Origin: Megaustenia siamemsis
Lineage: Eukaryota; Mollusca; Gastropoda; Stylommatophora; Ariophantidae
NCBI GenBank assembly: GCA_032433765.1
Contig: JAVIAB010000101.1
Span: 62,202,092 to 62,266,091 of the forward strand
DNA: 64,000 nt
Reading direction: 5' to 3'
Positions 1 to 9,744 of this stretch are shown in pieces (the first letter of the stretch is position 1; each line of letters starts with the position of its first letter). The position numbers and the translations under genes are program-made. A model generated the notes under the pieces. It was not told the DNA's origin. It searched no databases and saw only the letters and a list, made by a program, of their open reading frames with translations.

Positions 1-164
1 TGACTGCCGGAGGCTACTGGTCCTCTACTACAGTATCAAGCAAGCTGGAGTACACAATAATGATGGTAAAGCCATCAAGACGTAAGCTTTTATTCTCAAA
101 GTTCGAGATGAACAAATGGCAAGCCTGACCGGTGGCGCAGTTTTAACAATTTTATAGGTTGCAG

Positions 165-425
165 AGCTCATTAATGGTTATGGTTAGTCGGAGGTCCTGG
201 TATCAGTGCAAACGAATTAAAATCATTAATTGTTCAACCGCCCGTGCCTGTGGAAACACCCGGATCAAAACTTATCTCATTGATGGATCAAAACAAGGTA
301 AGGCAGTTGTAAGACCCATCATAGGATCTACAGAACACGTCAAAGGACATAAGGCCAAGCGGCTAGATATGTATCCTCAAAGGCTCTACGAACCTGGATC
401 TAAAAAATGAGTACATCACTGCCCA
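165..425 (+). repeat. Interspersed repeat X, fragment 1
   Basis: This stretch matches the start of the X insert at 39513-40503; both share a block around 'gcaaacgaattaaa' and 'caaccgcccgtgcc'. The longest frame (159-410, 83 codons) is open but I recognise no family in it. The DNA at 1-164 is not matched elsewhere in the window. The family is unknown to me. Confidence 0.6.
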
Positions 426-623
426 TTTTCGAATTCTTCGCAATAGATGAATGTGGCATCATTTAGAGATTACGAATGTAAAAAATTATTTTGTTTCTTT
501 AATTTAATCAGCCAACTATTTTAAAAATAATTACACTTACATATTGGCTTAAATATGATTCCTAAAACAGTAAGTAGAACTTTTATTATACAAATCACAT
601 AATTTAAAACACACCATACACAC

Positions 624-625
<2 letters not shown>
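426..625. other. AT-rich DNA, nothing recognised
   Basis: No coding frame, repeat copy or RNA feature is visible between repeat X and the TA microsatellite. Confidence 0.5.

Positions 626-678
<53 letters not shown>
626..678. repeat. (TA)n microsatellite, left flank of MITE
   Basis: An uninterrupted TA run. A second TA run resumes directly after the MITE at 1022, so one original tract was split by the insertion. Confidence 0.95.
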
Positions 679-684
<6 letters not shown>

Positions 685-1018
685 GTTTATAAAGTCTCAC
701 TACACTTGGTATCTAGGTCAATTTGAAAAAAATGTTTATGACGTCATCACAATATGTGCTCAATGGTAAGTTCACTTGTTGCGACAGTTTTCTTAATGAC
801 TTGTCTGGACTTTTAAGGATTCTGTCTTGGATATCTAAACATATTTCATCATTCACAGCAGGCCTACCAGATCGTGGAGCATCTTCCACATTTCCAGTAG
901 CAATAAACTTATTCAACAAATTTCATTGACAGTGGGAGCACATATTGTGATGACGTCATAAACATTTTTTTTTTCAAATTGACCTAGATACCAAGTGTAG
1001 TGAGACTTTATAAACACC

Positions 1019-1021
<3 letters not shown>
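679..1021. mobile_element. Tc1/mariner-derived MITE with ~83-bp terminal inverted repeats
   Basis: The ends are near-perfect inverted repeats: 679-761 and 936-1021 match apart from poly-A length and one end base. The outer end reads (C/T)AGGGTGTTTATAAAG. Both sides are flanked by TA, the target of Tc1/mariner elements. The 343-bp length and the residual transposase piece inside show a non-autonomous internal-deletion derivative. The right TIR ends in CTG followed by TA; the left end appears to have a C-to-T change. Confidence 0.92.
713..919 (-). pseudogene. Truncated Tc1/mariner-type transposase, N-terminal HTH remnant
   Basis: The 68-codon minus-strand frame contains 'FIATGNVEDAPRSGRP' and 'SLRKLSQQVNLPLSTY'. 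These resemble the GRP linker and second helix-turn-helix of Tc1/mariner transposase DNA-binding regions. After 'LSTY' the frame runs straight into the terminal inverted repeat, so the DDE/D catalytic domain has been lost. Full transposases of this group are about 340 residues. This fragment cannot catalyse transposition; it only shows the parentage of the MITE. Confidence 0.8.

Positions 1022-1058
<37 letters not shown>
1022..1058. repeat. (TA)n microsatellite, right flank of MITE
   Basis: Continuation of the TA run seen at 626-678. Confidence 0.95.
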
Positions 1059-1067
<9 letters not shown>

Positions 1068-1308
1068 AACCACATATATCTCTAATGTCAAAGTGACATT
1101 TTCATTATAATCATAACAATGTTGCTACGTGTATGAATAAAGATGCCCTGCGCAAAGAACATGCCACTCATTCTTGAGATTTATACTTTGTTGGAGTGGT
1201 TCACATTTGAGGCATGGTACAAACAACATGGATATTCTAGAATAGTAAATATAATAGTGTATATACAATATATAATATATAATTTATAATATAATGTTTA
1301 TGCTGTTT

Positions 1309-1510
1309 ATTGAGTTATTGAGTTATTTGCGGGTGATCATCAGTGCACTCCAAACATGTCTATAGGTGCTCAGATCCCTTTCTCTGCAAGTCCCGCAGTG
1401 TCTAGCGACTGACGACTCCAGTTCTGTGTTGGTTGATAAGTCTTCTTACACGCCCACTAAGTTTCCATGTGACTGTACCCATCTTAACTCCCATCTCTAT
1501 CATCCGAAAA
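1309..1510 (-). mobile_element. LINE-H 3' end fragment
   Basis: This matches the 3' terminus of the LINE-H copy at 26572-29809. It starts with 'ttgagttattgagttatttgcgggt' (the tail repeat on the minus strand) and continues with the 3' region containing 'gataagtcttcttaca'. It is strongly 5'-truncated. Confidence 0.8.
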
Positions 1511-1611
1511 AGTTATGTTGTTTAGTTTTCAGTTCAATGATGTCTATGAGAATATATATTTCAAAAATAATCAAATGTAACCATTCCTGATGTCAGATAA
1601 TCAGTCAACGT

Positions 1612-1706
1612 GCAAATAATTGCAGTACTGCAGTAGAGCTGGTACTTGCCAAGGAGCAAGTGGTGACGTGTAACGTTCACTCCTATACGGTATGGTGACA
1701 GCTTTA
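1612..1706 (+). repeat. Short repeat Y, copy 1
   Basis: Shares 'aaataattgca', 'gagctggta', 'gagcaagtggtga' and 'tatggtgacagctttac' with other Y copies at 2355-2415, 31550-31619 and 61756-61880. It is non-coding. Confidence 0.65.
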
Positions 1707-1789
1707 CAAAAGAGGAAAAAAATAAATCATGACATTTCTACCCTTTGTTTTAACATTTCATTTCTTATACCTTTTTTTTAAACATTTTT

Positions 1790-1792
<3 letters not shown>

Positions 1793-1874
<82 letters not shown>
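1793..1874. repeat. (TA)n microsatellite at a LINE-E 3' end
   Basis: A pure TA run of about 80 bp directly abutting the 3' terminus of the minus-strand LINE-E fragment. Confidence 0.95.
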
Positions 1875-1877
<3 letters not shown>

Positions 1878-2222
1878 GCCCTTTTCGTCTTGTCAGACGG
1901 TCTAGTGGAGGCTATTGCGTATTTTTTTGAGGTATTGTTTTTGCCGAACAGCTTCTCTCGTGGCTAATTCTACCAATGTTTGACAAACACACGCGGTCAC
2001 ATAATGAACAGGTCAGGCTCGCTGATCCACAGGGTTTACCATCCTTTTTCATGAGTCTCTTCTCTTCTAAGTCCTGTCTTAGCACAGTCTCAAATGATGT
2101 TATACCGTTCCTTATACATGCTCTCCATGATGTGCGATCACTTGCCAGATGTTGCCAGTCGTTTTCACAGATGGAGAAGTCTTTCAGAGATGATTTGCAG
2201 ATATCTCTATATCTATATCCTT
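1875..2222 (-). mobile_element. LINE-E C-terminal fragment
   Basis: Close in sequence to the LINE-E copy at 63490-64000, including the terminal 'gacaagacgaaaaggg' (minus strand) and the segment encoding the region around 'DDWQHLASDR'. It is 5'-truncated and carries stops. Confidence 0.85.
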
Positions 2223-2354
2223 GATATACTAGTTTTGTTAATTCTAGATGTAGCAGAGTTTATGTTTACTTTGATGTCCGTTTGTGTTGTTCTCGTTCTC
2301 TGAAGAAAGCTACATGTAACCCAAAGCGTCAGTATTTTCTTGAGTTTTATTTGT

Positions 2355-2415
2355 GTAAAGCTGTCATCATACCTTGTAGGAGTGTTCGTCCCACCACTTG
2401 CTTCATGTAAGATAC
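2355..2415 (-). repeat. Short repeat Y, copy 2
   Basis: The minus strand reads 'gcaagtggtggga', then 'ggtatgatgacagctttac', like the other Y copies. Confidence 0.6.
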
Positions 2416-2588
2416 TCACATGTTAACCACAGATAGTGTAACATTTTCATTATAACGTCTATTTGATAATTTGTATTGTATGATAACAGAAGTGTATATC
2501 TCTTCAAATCCTTAACAATAATTAACCCTATATTGTACTTGTCACTGCTTTATGTCTCCAGCTGCTAACCAACTCAGCATTAACATTG

Positions 2589-2789
2589 TCCTTGCGTATC
2601 CTCATCACTTGGGTGCCGTCTCCGCATCAAAGGTTGACTACCATGAAACTTCTATCTCTTGCTTTGATGGTGAAGGTTGTCATATGCTGACTTGTCCATC
2701 TTTTGATGTTTAACGTAAACGTTAGTCTTGTTCTGCCTCTGCCTCGTTTACCTTGTATTTTATGTCCCAATATTACTTTTAGTGGGCAC
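2589..2789 (-). mobile_element. RTE-A 3' fragment
   Basis: The minus strand matches the C-terminal coding end and 3' terminus of RTE-A (compare 4673-4900 and 42285-42500). It encodes the 'GKRGRGRTRLT' and 'IKARDRS' region. About 200 bp survive. Confidence 0.8.
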
Positions 2790-2792
2790 CAG

Positions 2793-2912
2793 ATTTCTTT
2801 GATAGGGCAATGAATATTCATTTGAGCAGGTGGCCTGGTATATATATTATAGCATTTATTATATATACCAGACGACCTGCTGAAATGAATATTCATAGCC
2901 CTACCAAAGAAA
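2793..2912. repeat. Inverted repeat (foldback) built from RTE-B sequence
   Basis: The left arm 2793-2842 and right arm 2862-2912 are reverse complements with a few mismatches. Both match the same RTE-B segment found once at 55330-55385. The right arm continues into a plus-strand RTE-B copy. Confidence 0.85.
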
Positions 2913-3758
2913 TATTGTGCGATTGAATGCGATGATGATCGCACAATAAGCCTTTTGAGTCACCTTAACAAAGATATTGCTAAGAATAATCATGTGAAAA
3001 GAGCGAAACAAAATCAGTCCAGAAATTAGTGACAAAAAGTGTGATTTTGATAAAGGTAAAGGAACAGGTGATGCCATATACATCATAAGATCTTTAGTTT
3101 GAAAAAGCCATAGAGATGAAAACAGATCTATACCTATGTTTCATAGATTATACCAAAGCATTTTGCAAAGTACAGGATTAAGTCAAAATCTAAAATTAAT
3201 CAAAATTTTAGAAAGCATAAACATAGACAACAAAGATCTGCTGGCAACAAACAGCGGCCATAAGAACTGAAAACCAATTCGGAATGTTTCAACAAATAAA
3301 ACAGGGCGTTAGGCAAGGTTGTGTGCTGTTACCAGATTTGTTTAATATTTATAGTGAGGTTATTTTAAGATAAAGGGCATACATGGAATAATAATCGGAA
3401 GTCATAATATAAATAATCTAAGGTATGCTGATTATACAGTCTTAATCGCTAAGAGTAAAAATGAGTTACAAGAAATGTTAGACATTATAGTAAAAGAAAG
3501 CAAAAATACAGGACTCTTTATTAAATACTATGTTAAGACTTAATTAAAGGACTAAGTAATGGTAACGACAACGGAAAGCTATCACCGCAGTGCACAATAA
3601 AGACAAGTGAACAATATTAAAACAAGCAAATGAATTTAAATATTGGGGAACTTTGTTAACCTCAGTCGGTAGATATACAATAGACGTGAGATGCAGAATG
3701 GCTCAAGCAAAACCAGCTTTCCAAAAAATGAGGAAGATACTATGCGATCCATTTATGA
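2862..3758 (+). mobile_element. RTE-B LINE, 5' part of an interrupted copy
   Basis: A decayed plus-strand copy of the reverse transcriptase region of RTE-B. Recognisable pieces encode '[10 protein letters not shown]', 'NNLRYAD' and 'RCRMAQAK', interrupted by stops and frameshifts. The copy breaks at 3758 and resumes at 6992, because an RTE-C element inserted here. The junctions carry a 67-bp direct duplication (3692-3758 and 6992-7058) with 3 mismatches, read as the target-site duplication of RTE-C. Confidence 0.88.
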
Positions 3759-4672
3759 TAGCAGAATCATTCAGGAGAGACTAAAAGATGCCATAGATAA
3801 ACATATGAGAGAGGAACAAGCAGGTTTTAGGAAGTACAGATTATGTGCTGATCAAATAACTACTCTACGTATAATAGTTGAATAATGTTTAGAACTAAAA
3901 TCTCCACTTTATATTGGATTCATAGATTACGAAAAGGCATTTGATAGTTTAGACAGAAGAATGCTTTGGAAGTTGCGGAGTCATTAGGGAATTCCCATAA
4001 AGTTTATTAACCTGATAAAAACAATGTTTGAAGGAACACAATGTAGAGTGGTGCATGAAGGACAGCTTACAGAAGCATTTGAAATAAGAACAGGAGTAAG
4101 GCAGGTATGCATTCTGTCTCCATTTCCCTTTTTTCTGGCCATAGATTGGATTATGAAAATAACTCAAAAAAAACAGAAATGAAATCCAGTGGTCACTGAC
4201 CAAACAACTTGATGATTTAGACTTTGCTGATGACATAGCTCTCCTATCACACAGCCATCAACAGATGCAGGATAAAATGAGCATACTTGTTGAGAGATGA
4301 CAACAGCTAGGACTGAATCTTATTTTAGATAAGACCAACATTATGAGAATTAATACAGTTGGCAATAACCAAATAAAACTAGGAGAATTACCTCTATTAG
4401 ATGTACAATCTTAGCAGAAAAATAGATAAAGAGGGAAGAACAGAAAATGATACTAAAATAAGGATATCAAAAGCAAGAGGAGCTTTCAATGCACTAGGAA
4501 ACGTATGGAAATCCAACGAAATTCGGTTAAATACCAAAACAAACATTGTCAACTCAAATGTTAAGGCGGTCCTATTATATGGCTGTGAAACATGGAGAAC
4601 AAAAAAATTGACAATCACGAAGATACATAATTTCTTTAATGGATTTCTTATACAGGATAAAAGGATGGAAAT
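3759..4672 (+). mobile_element. RTE-C LINE, 5' part of an interrupted copy
   Basis: Encodes pieces of RTE-type reverse transcriptase: 'EEQAGFRKYR', 'GFIDYEKAFDSLDRRM' and the catalytic 'DFADDIALLSHSH' box at about 4210, then the 'NIMRINTVGNNQIKLGE' and 'LLYGCETWRTKKLTITK' region downstream of the polymerase. Stops and frameshifts break it. It is truncated at the 5' side within the polymerase and is itself interrupted at 4672 by RTE-A, resuming at 6657. Confidence 0.88.
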
Positions 4673-4763
4673 CATCATCATCACCATCATCATCATCGAG
4701 TGCCTTCTCCGCAACGAAGGTTGGCTACCATGGATCGCCATTCTACTCTGTTTCTTGCTTTGA
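4401..4763 (+). pseudogene. RTE-C post-polymerase coding remnant, runs into RTE-A
   Basis: A 120-codon open frame. Residues 1-91 are the RTE-C segment from 'LSRKIDKEGRTENDTKIRIS' to 'FFNGFLIQDKR'. The rest is antisense RTE-A 3' end with its CAT-repeat tail. The frame is an accident of the nested insertion and not a gene. Confidence 0.8.
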
Positions 4764-5143
4764 TGGTGCAGGCTGTCATAGATTGACTTGTCCATCTTTT
4801 GATGTTACTCGTCCATGTTAGTCTTGGTCTGCCTCTGTCTCTTTTACCTTGTATTTTCCTTCCAATATTACTTTTAGTAGGCTGTTGTGTTTTTTAGCAT
4901 GCCCCACAAATTTCTTTTGTCTTGTCTTAATTGTATTTAGTAGTTCTCTTTTTATTTTCAGTTGTTTTAAAACTTCATCGTTTGGTATATTTTATTTCCA
5001 TCCAATTCTACTTATTCTTCTATAAATCCACATTTCAAAGGCTTCAATTTTCTGTTCTGTTTTCTTTTCTAATGTCCATGTTTCTGCACCATACAGGAAT
5101 ATTGAGAAGATGTAACATTTTGCCATTCTTAGTTTCAGCCCTG

Positions 5144-5581
5144 CTATATTTGTTTTGTTGTTAATATATTTTTCATGGCATTAAAATTACTTGTTGCCAT
5201 ACCTATACTTTTGTTTATTTCAGTTTTACATTTTCCATCATTGGTTATAGTATGTCCCAGGTAGTTGTAGCTCTGGACTGTCTCCAGATGTATTCCCTTA
5301 ACTGTGACATTTAATTGTAGGTCTTGAGAATTTTCTTTGTTTATGATCATAGTTTTAGTCTTTTTGATATTCATTTCTAGTCCATATTTTTTGCTTGTTA
5401 TGTTTATCACATTAAGCAATTGTTGTAGGTCTTTAGGATTTTCTGCTAGTACTACAGTATCATCAGCATATCTCAGGTTATTGATTATCTTTCCCTTAAT
5501 GCTTAGGCCTGGTATCTCTGAGATGTTTTTAAAGATTTGCTCAGTGTATATAGATTGAACAAGCTTGGTGATAGGATGCAT
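5144..5581 (-). pseudogene. RTE-A reverse transcriptase, palm/C-terminal part
   Basis: Contains the catalytic box 'NNLRYADDTVVLAENP' at residues 35-50, so both aspartates are present. It is followed by 'GLEMNIKKTKTMI' and 'NYLGHTITNDGKCKTEIN', typical of the thumb-side region of RTE-like LINEs. It is displaced by a frameshift from the upstream part at 5503-6309 and stops before the rest of the C-terminal domain, which continues in other frames to about 4700. A broken retrotransposon gene with no host role indicated. Confidence 0.88.
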
Positions 5582-6309
5582 CGTTGTCTTACTCCTCTTT
5601 TTATGTCCATGGGTGTAGAGTTCTCCTTGTTATATCTTATTATTGCTGTTTGCTCCCAGTACAAATTACATATTTGTCGTATGTCTGTGTCGTCTAGATT
5701 TATATCCTTCAGGTAGTTTATGAGTTGGTTATGGTGTATTCTATCGAAAGCTTTGATGTTGTCTATAAAGCAGGCATATATACGTTTGTTTACCTCTGTG
5801 TACTTTTCAATCAATGTTCTTATGCTGAATATGGCTTCTTTTGTACCACTGTTTTTCCTGAATCCAAATTGCTGCTCATCTAATTCAGTATAGATTTTAT
5901 TCTGAATCCTTCCATGTATAACTTTTAGTACATTTTTTGTTACCTGGCTCATTAGGCTTATTGTTCTGAAATCACTGTATTCAACTGCACCATTCTTTTT
6001 AGGCAATGGAATGAAAGTTGATGTTTTTAGATCGTTTAGTATGTATCCTGTATGGTATATGTCGTTGCATATGTATGTTATCACTTCAATAGTAAACTCT
6101 TCTAGAGCCTGTATAATCTCTATCTGTATATTGTCAGGTCCTGCTGCCTTTCCCTTTTTCATTGTTTTTATATCTTTTCCTACATCATATTTCAGGATTG
6201 TATAGATGTATGTACATTTTATGTCTGGCTTTTTGTCCCTTTCGTCATAAAATAATTCTGTTATGTGTTCTTGCCATATATCTATAATATCTGTGTTGTC
6301 TGTTAGCAT
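5503..6309 (-). pseudogene. RTE-A reverse transcriptase, fingers/palm part
   Basis: A 268-codon frame with conserved LINE reverse transcriptase blocks in order: 'MKKGKAAGPDNIQIEII' (block 0/1), 'FIPLPKKNGAVEYSDFRTIS' (block 2), 'EQQFGFRKNSGTKEAI', 'ACFIDNIKAFDRIHHNQLIN' (motif A, with D replacing the usual D-Y/F-K spacing only slightly), and 'GVRQRCILSPSLFNLY' (motif B). The motif C box lies in the next frame (5144-5581). One frameshift separates them, so this copy cannot make a complete enzyme. Confidence 0.9.
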
Positions 6310-6656
6310 TCTTACCTATTTGTTTGCAATACATCCGTTTCCTGCAGCTTTTTTTTGTCTTAATTCGACATTCTCTTTATTTCTGTGTGCATCTCTCTTA
6401 AGTTGTGTTTACTTTCCATAGTTTGCGACTTCTAGACATCTTTGGTTGATCCAGTCTTCTTTTGCCTTTTTGCACATTCTCTGTATTTCATTGTCTATAT
6501 CCTTGTATCTGGCAGTGTTTTTCGCTTGTCTTCTTTCTTCCATTTTTTTCTAAGATTGTGTCTGTTATCCATTTTTGTTTTTTGTTAATTTCCTTTTTGG
6601 GCAAGGTGTTGCAGGATTCTTGCATGCTGATTTTTATGCATGTAAAGGATGGAAAT

Positions 6657-6991
6657 GGCAGGACAAAATCACTAACATAAAATTATGGAAATGTACCAGT
6701 CAAACACCAGTAGATAAAGAGATACAACGAAGACGATGGCGCTAATAGGACACACACTACGCAAGACAACTGAGAGTATTACACAACAAGCCCTTTTTTA
6801 AATCCCCAGGGGAAAAGACAACGAGGAAGACCAAGGAATTATTGGAGAAGACAAATAGAAGCAGAGATGAAGATGGTGGGGAAGACATAGAATGATCTAA
6901 AAAAAAGATTGACAAAAAACAGAACGATTTGAAAGTGTTTGTTGAAGACCTATGCTCACTGGGAGCTAAAAACGAAGTAGAAGAAGAGAAG
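6657..6991 (+). mobile_element. RTE-C LINE, 3' part of the interrupted copy
   Basis: Resumes RTE-C at 'aaaggatggaaatggcagg' after the RTE-A insertion. It encodes the C-terminal region (Q-D-K-I-T-N and R-R-R-W blocks, broken) and ends in a 'gtagaagaagagaa' tail typical of RTE-C. Confidence 0.88.
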
Positions 6992-7525
6992 TGCAGAATG
7001 GCTCAGGCAAAAGCAGCTTTCCAAAAAATGAGGAAGATACTATGCAATCCATTTATGAAAATAGAAATAAGAAAAAGGAGTTCTTTTAGTGTTAGTAGAG
7101 CCAGTCTTAACATATGGATGTGAATCATGAACAATAGGACAACTGTAAAGAAAATTACTGGAGTCTGTAGAAATGTGGTTTTACAGAAGAATGTTGGAAA
7201 TACCATGGACAGCTAAGAAGAATAATGGAAACGTTCTGAAATAGGTCAAGGCAAAATGAGATCTAATTTCCAATATTAGGAAGAAACAATCATCATTTTT
7301 TGTCATGCAATGAGAAGGGAACAGCTGGAATATATTGTAACAAAATGGGAAAATTGAGGGATGAATAGACAGAGGGAAGCAAAGAGAGAAAAAAATACCG
7401 TGCAGCTTGGCAGACGGTCAACAAAAGAAATAATACAGAAATGTCGAGATCAAAATTTGCGGAGAGACATGTTCTCCTACGCCAGCACACGCCCGGTACT
7501 TGATGATATTGATGATGATTGAACA
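6992..7525 (+). mobile_element. RTE-B LINE, 3' part of the interrupted copy
   Basis: Continues the copy from 2862-3758 after the RTE-C insertion. It encodes remnants of 'RCRMAQAKAAFQKMRKILC', 'WFYRRMLEIPWTAKK' and the 3' end 'YASTRP', followed by a 'gatgatattgatgatgat' tail. Many frameshifts. Confidence 0.85.
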
Positions 7526-7929
7526 TATGTACATTTACCTCAGTTCTAAATATTTTACTCACATTTTTAGCCAAGGATACCAACTAAAATAAATGACGGT
7601 TTAAGTTGTCATCTTCGAATCAAAGGTTCTAATTTTGTTGTGTTTATATTATTGCGTGATCATGTCATTAATTGTATGTTTTGCTTTGACAATTCTTCCG
7701 GCACGATTCAAGATGGTATGGTAGATGAGTTTATTTTTGTTTTGCGGTGTAATAATTGAACGTGGGACTGACAATCTCACCCTTAGATTAGTCCAGATAT
7801 ACATTTTTGGCGGAAAACATGGAGGTTATAGAATTCGGTAGTTTTATAATGAGCCATGGCATAACAAAAATGCTCAAGAAATTAATGGAAGGGCGAATAT
7901 CGTCATACTGGAAGCACAAACGTGAATAG
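7526..7929. other. Unassigned DNA
   Basis: No coding frame with recognisable motifs and no copy elsewhere in the window. Confidence 0.4.
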
Positions 7930-8114
7930 TCTTCTACAACGACATTGTCCTTGGTGGAAATATTGGGAATCGAGATCAACAAAGATGAAACAAAAACAAT
8001 GATAATTAAAAATACATCGGAACGCAAAATATTACTAAATCGGTAGGCCAAGGAAAAATTAGACCACGTTGTATATCTTGGTAGTATATATATAAGTTAA
8101 GTAAGGTGCGACAG
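7930..8114 (+). mobile_element. LINE-G fragment, upstream part
   Basis: One frame encodes 'GIEINKDETKTMIIKNTSER' and a later 'DHVVYLGSIY', the stretch following the polymerase in RTE-like LINEs. It is interrupted at 8114 by an RTE-C insertion (TSD 'AAGGTGCGACAG' at 8103-8114 and 8988-8999) and continues from 9000. Confidence 0.75.
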
Positions 8115-8987
8115 AATTGGCACCTGGAATGTTCGTACCCTTAACGAAAATGGGATCCAGTGGTCACTGACCAAACAACTTGATGATTTAGACTTTGCTG
8201 ATGACATAGCTCTCCTATCACACAGCCATAAACAGATGCAGGATAAAATGAGTATATTAGATGAGAGATCACAACAGCTAGGACTAAAGATTAATAGAGA
8301 TAAGACCAACATTATGAGAATTAATGGAGTTGGCAATAACCAATTAAAACTAGGAGAAATACCTCTACTAGACGTATAATCTTACATATATCTGGGCAGT
8401 AATATAGATAAAGAGGGAGGAACAGAAAATGATACCAAAATAAGGATAGCAAAAAGCAAGAGAACTTTCATTGCACTGGGAAACATATGGAAATCCAATG
8501 AAATTAGGTTCAATACAAAAATAAAAATGTTCAACTCAAATGTTAAGTCAGTTCTATTATATGGCTGTGAAACATGGAGAATAACAAAATCGACAATCAC
8601 GAAGGTACAGACTTTCATTAATGGATGCTTACGCAGAATAAAGGGATGGAAATGGCAGGACAAAGTCACTAACGTGGAATTATGGAAATGTACCGGTCAA
8701 ATACCAGTGGATAAAGACATACAGCGTAGATGATGGCGATAAATAGGACACACACTACGGAAGCCAACTGAGAGTATTACACAACAGACCCTTTTTTTGG
8801 AATCCACAGGAGAAAAGACAAAGAGGAAGACCGAGGAATTCTTGGAAAAGACAGATGGAAGTAGAGATAAAGATGATGGGGAAGACATGGAATGATCTTA
8901 AAAGAATTGCAAAAAACAGAACGACTTGGAAAGTGTTTGTTGAAGATCTATGCTCCATTGGGAGCTAAAAGGTAGAAGAAGTAGAAG
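8115..8987 (+). mobile_element. RTE-C internal-deletion derivative
   Basis: The 873-bp element begins with the start of the endonuclease (frame 'IGTWNVRTLN', 8115-8142). It then jumps directly to the polymerase at 'NGIQWSLTKQLDDLDFADD', and runs to a normal 3' tail (GTAGAAGAA repeats). Endonuclease and N-terminal polymerase are missing, while both element ends and a 12-bp TSD are present. It therefore looks retrotransposed in this shortened form. Confidence 0.85.
8527..8733 (+). pseudogene. RTE-C post-polymerase ORF remnant
   Basis: A 68-codon piece with 'VLLYGCETWRITKSTITKVQ' and 'KGWKWQDKVTNVELWKCTG'. It is the conserved C-terminal extension of RTE-C, cut by a stop at the R-R-R-W block. 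Part of the element at 8115-8987. Confidence 0.8.
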
Positions 8988-8999
8988 AAGGTGCGACAG

Positions 9000-9512
9000 G
9001 TAAACATAAGATATCAGAAACAGGATACCAAAATAAACACTAAACTTAGATCATTGAATCCAAATGTTTTATCAACCCTTACCTATCTACCCGAATCTGG
9101 AAAACAACTAAACAATGAAAAAAAAACAACTAAAGTCAACTGAGTTGACGATCATAGCTTAAGAATAATAGTCTGTGAACAATGGAATGCATTCAAGACT
9201 AATAATGAAGTAAGATATATGGCCATGCAATCAATGATTTCATCAACAATTAGAAAGAGAAGATGGACATATGTCAGATATGTGTTGAGAAGAGACAATA
9301 ATATAAATTCAAATCAGACTTTTCTATGAAAAACATCATGATAGGTTCTAGGGAGACATTGAAAGGAACAGTTATAAGAGAAGCAAAGTAGGCAGACTTA
9401 TCGTCATTGGATAAGATCAAACATATCGCCCAGAAAATAGATGGATTGACACAAAAAATCTGATGACCCATAAGCAACGTCTAGCGGCTCTGGAAGAATA
9501 AAAAGTCAGCAA
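9000..9512 (+). mobile_element. LINE-G fragment, downstream part
   Basis: Continues the LINE-G copy after the RTE-C insertion. Broken frames encode 'VLSTLTY', 'RKRRWTYVRYVLRRDNN' and 'LDKIKHIAQK', the C-terminal end of this LINE. Stops are frequent. Confidence 0.75.
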
Positions 9513-9744
9513 CATATATATTTCATTTCTTAACAATGTAGTATGGTTAATAATAGAACATATATTATCAAACATTTTTTAAATTGATTGTGAAGATCAA
9601 TATTCAATTCTTCAATTCACATTTAAATGAGTCTGTTGAAATAGGCAAAAACAATATATAATTATGAGTTAAAACTTTAATTGTAAAAACATGTTTCAGG
9701 CAGTTTTGACAGAATTTTGCTATTCTATTAATTCTTCACCAAGA
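9513..9744. other. AT-rich DNA, nothing recognised
   Basis: No coding or repeat signal seen. Confidence 0.4.

Larger units (their letters stand above)
4673..6643 (-). mobile_element. RTE-A LINE, 5'-truncated, inserted in RTE-C
   Basis: A 1.97-kb minus-strand element. Its 3' end (left) is a (CAT)n tract at about 4673-4697, the complement of an (ATG)n tail. A 13-bp TSD 'AAAGGATGGAAAT' lies at 4660-4672 and 6644-6656, and RTE-C reads through the junction once one copy is removed. It encodes most of an RTE-type reverse transcriptase in two overlapping broken frames. The upstream linker to the endonuclease is partly present (6310-6610); the endonuclease is absent, as expected for 5' truncation during target-primed reverse transcription. 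Confidence 0.93.
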
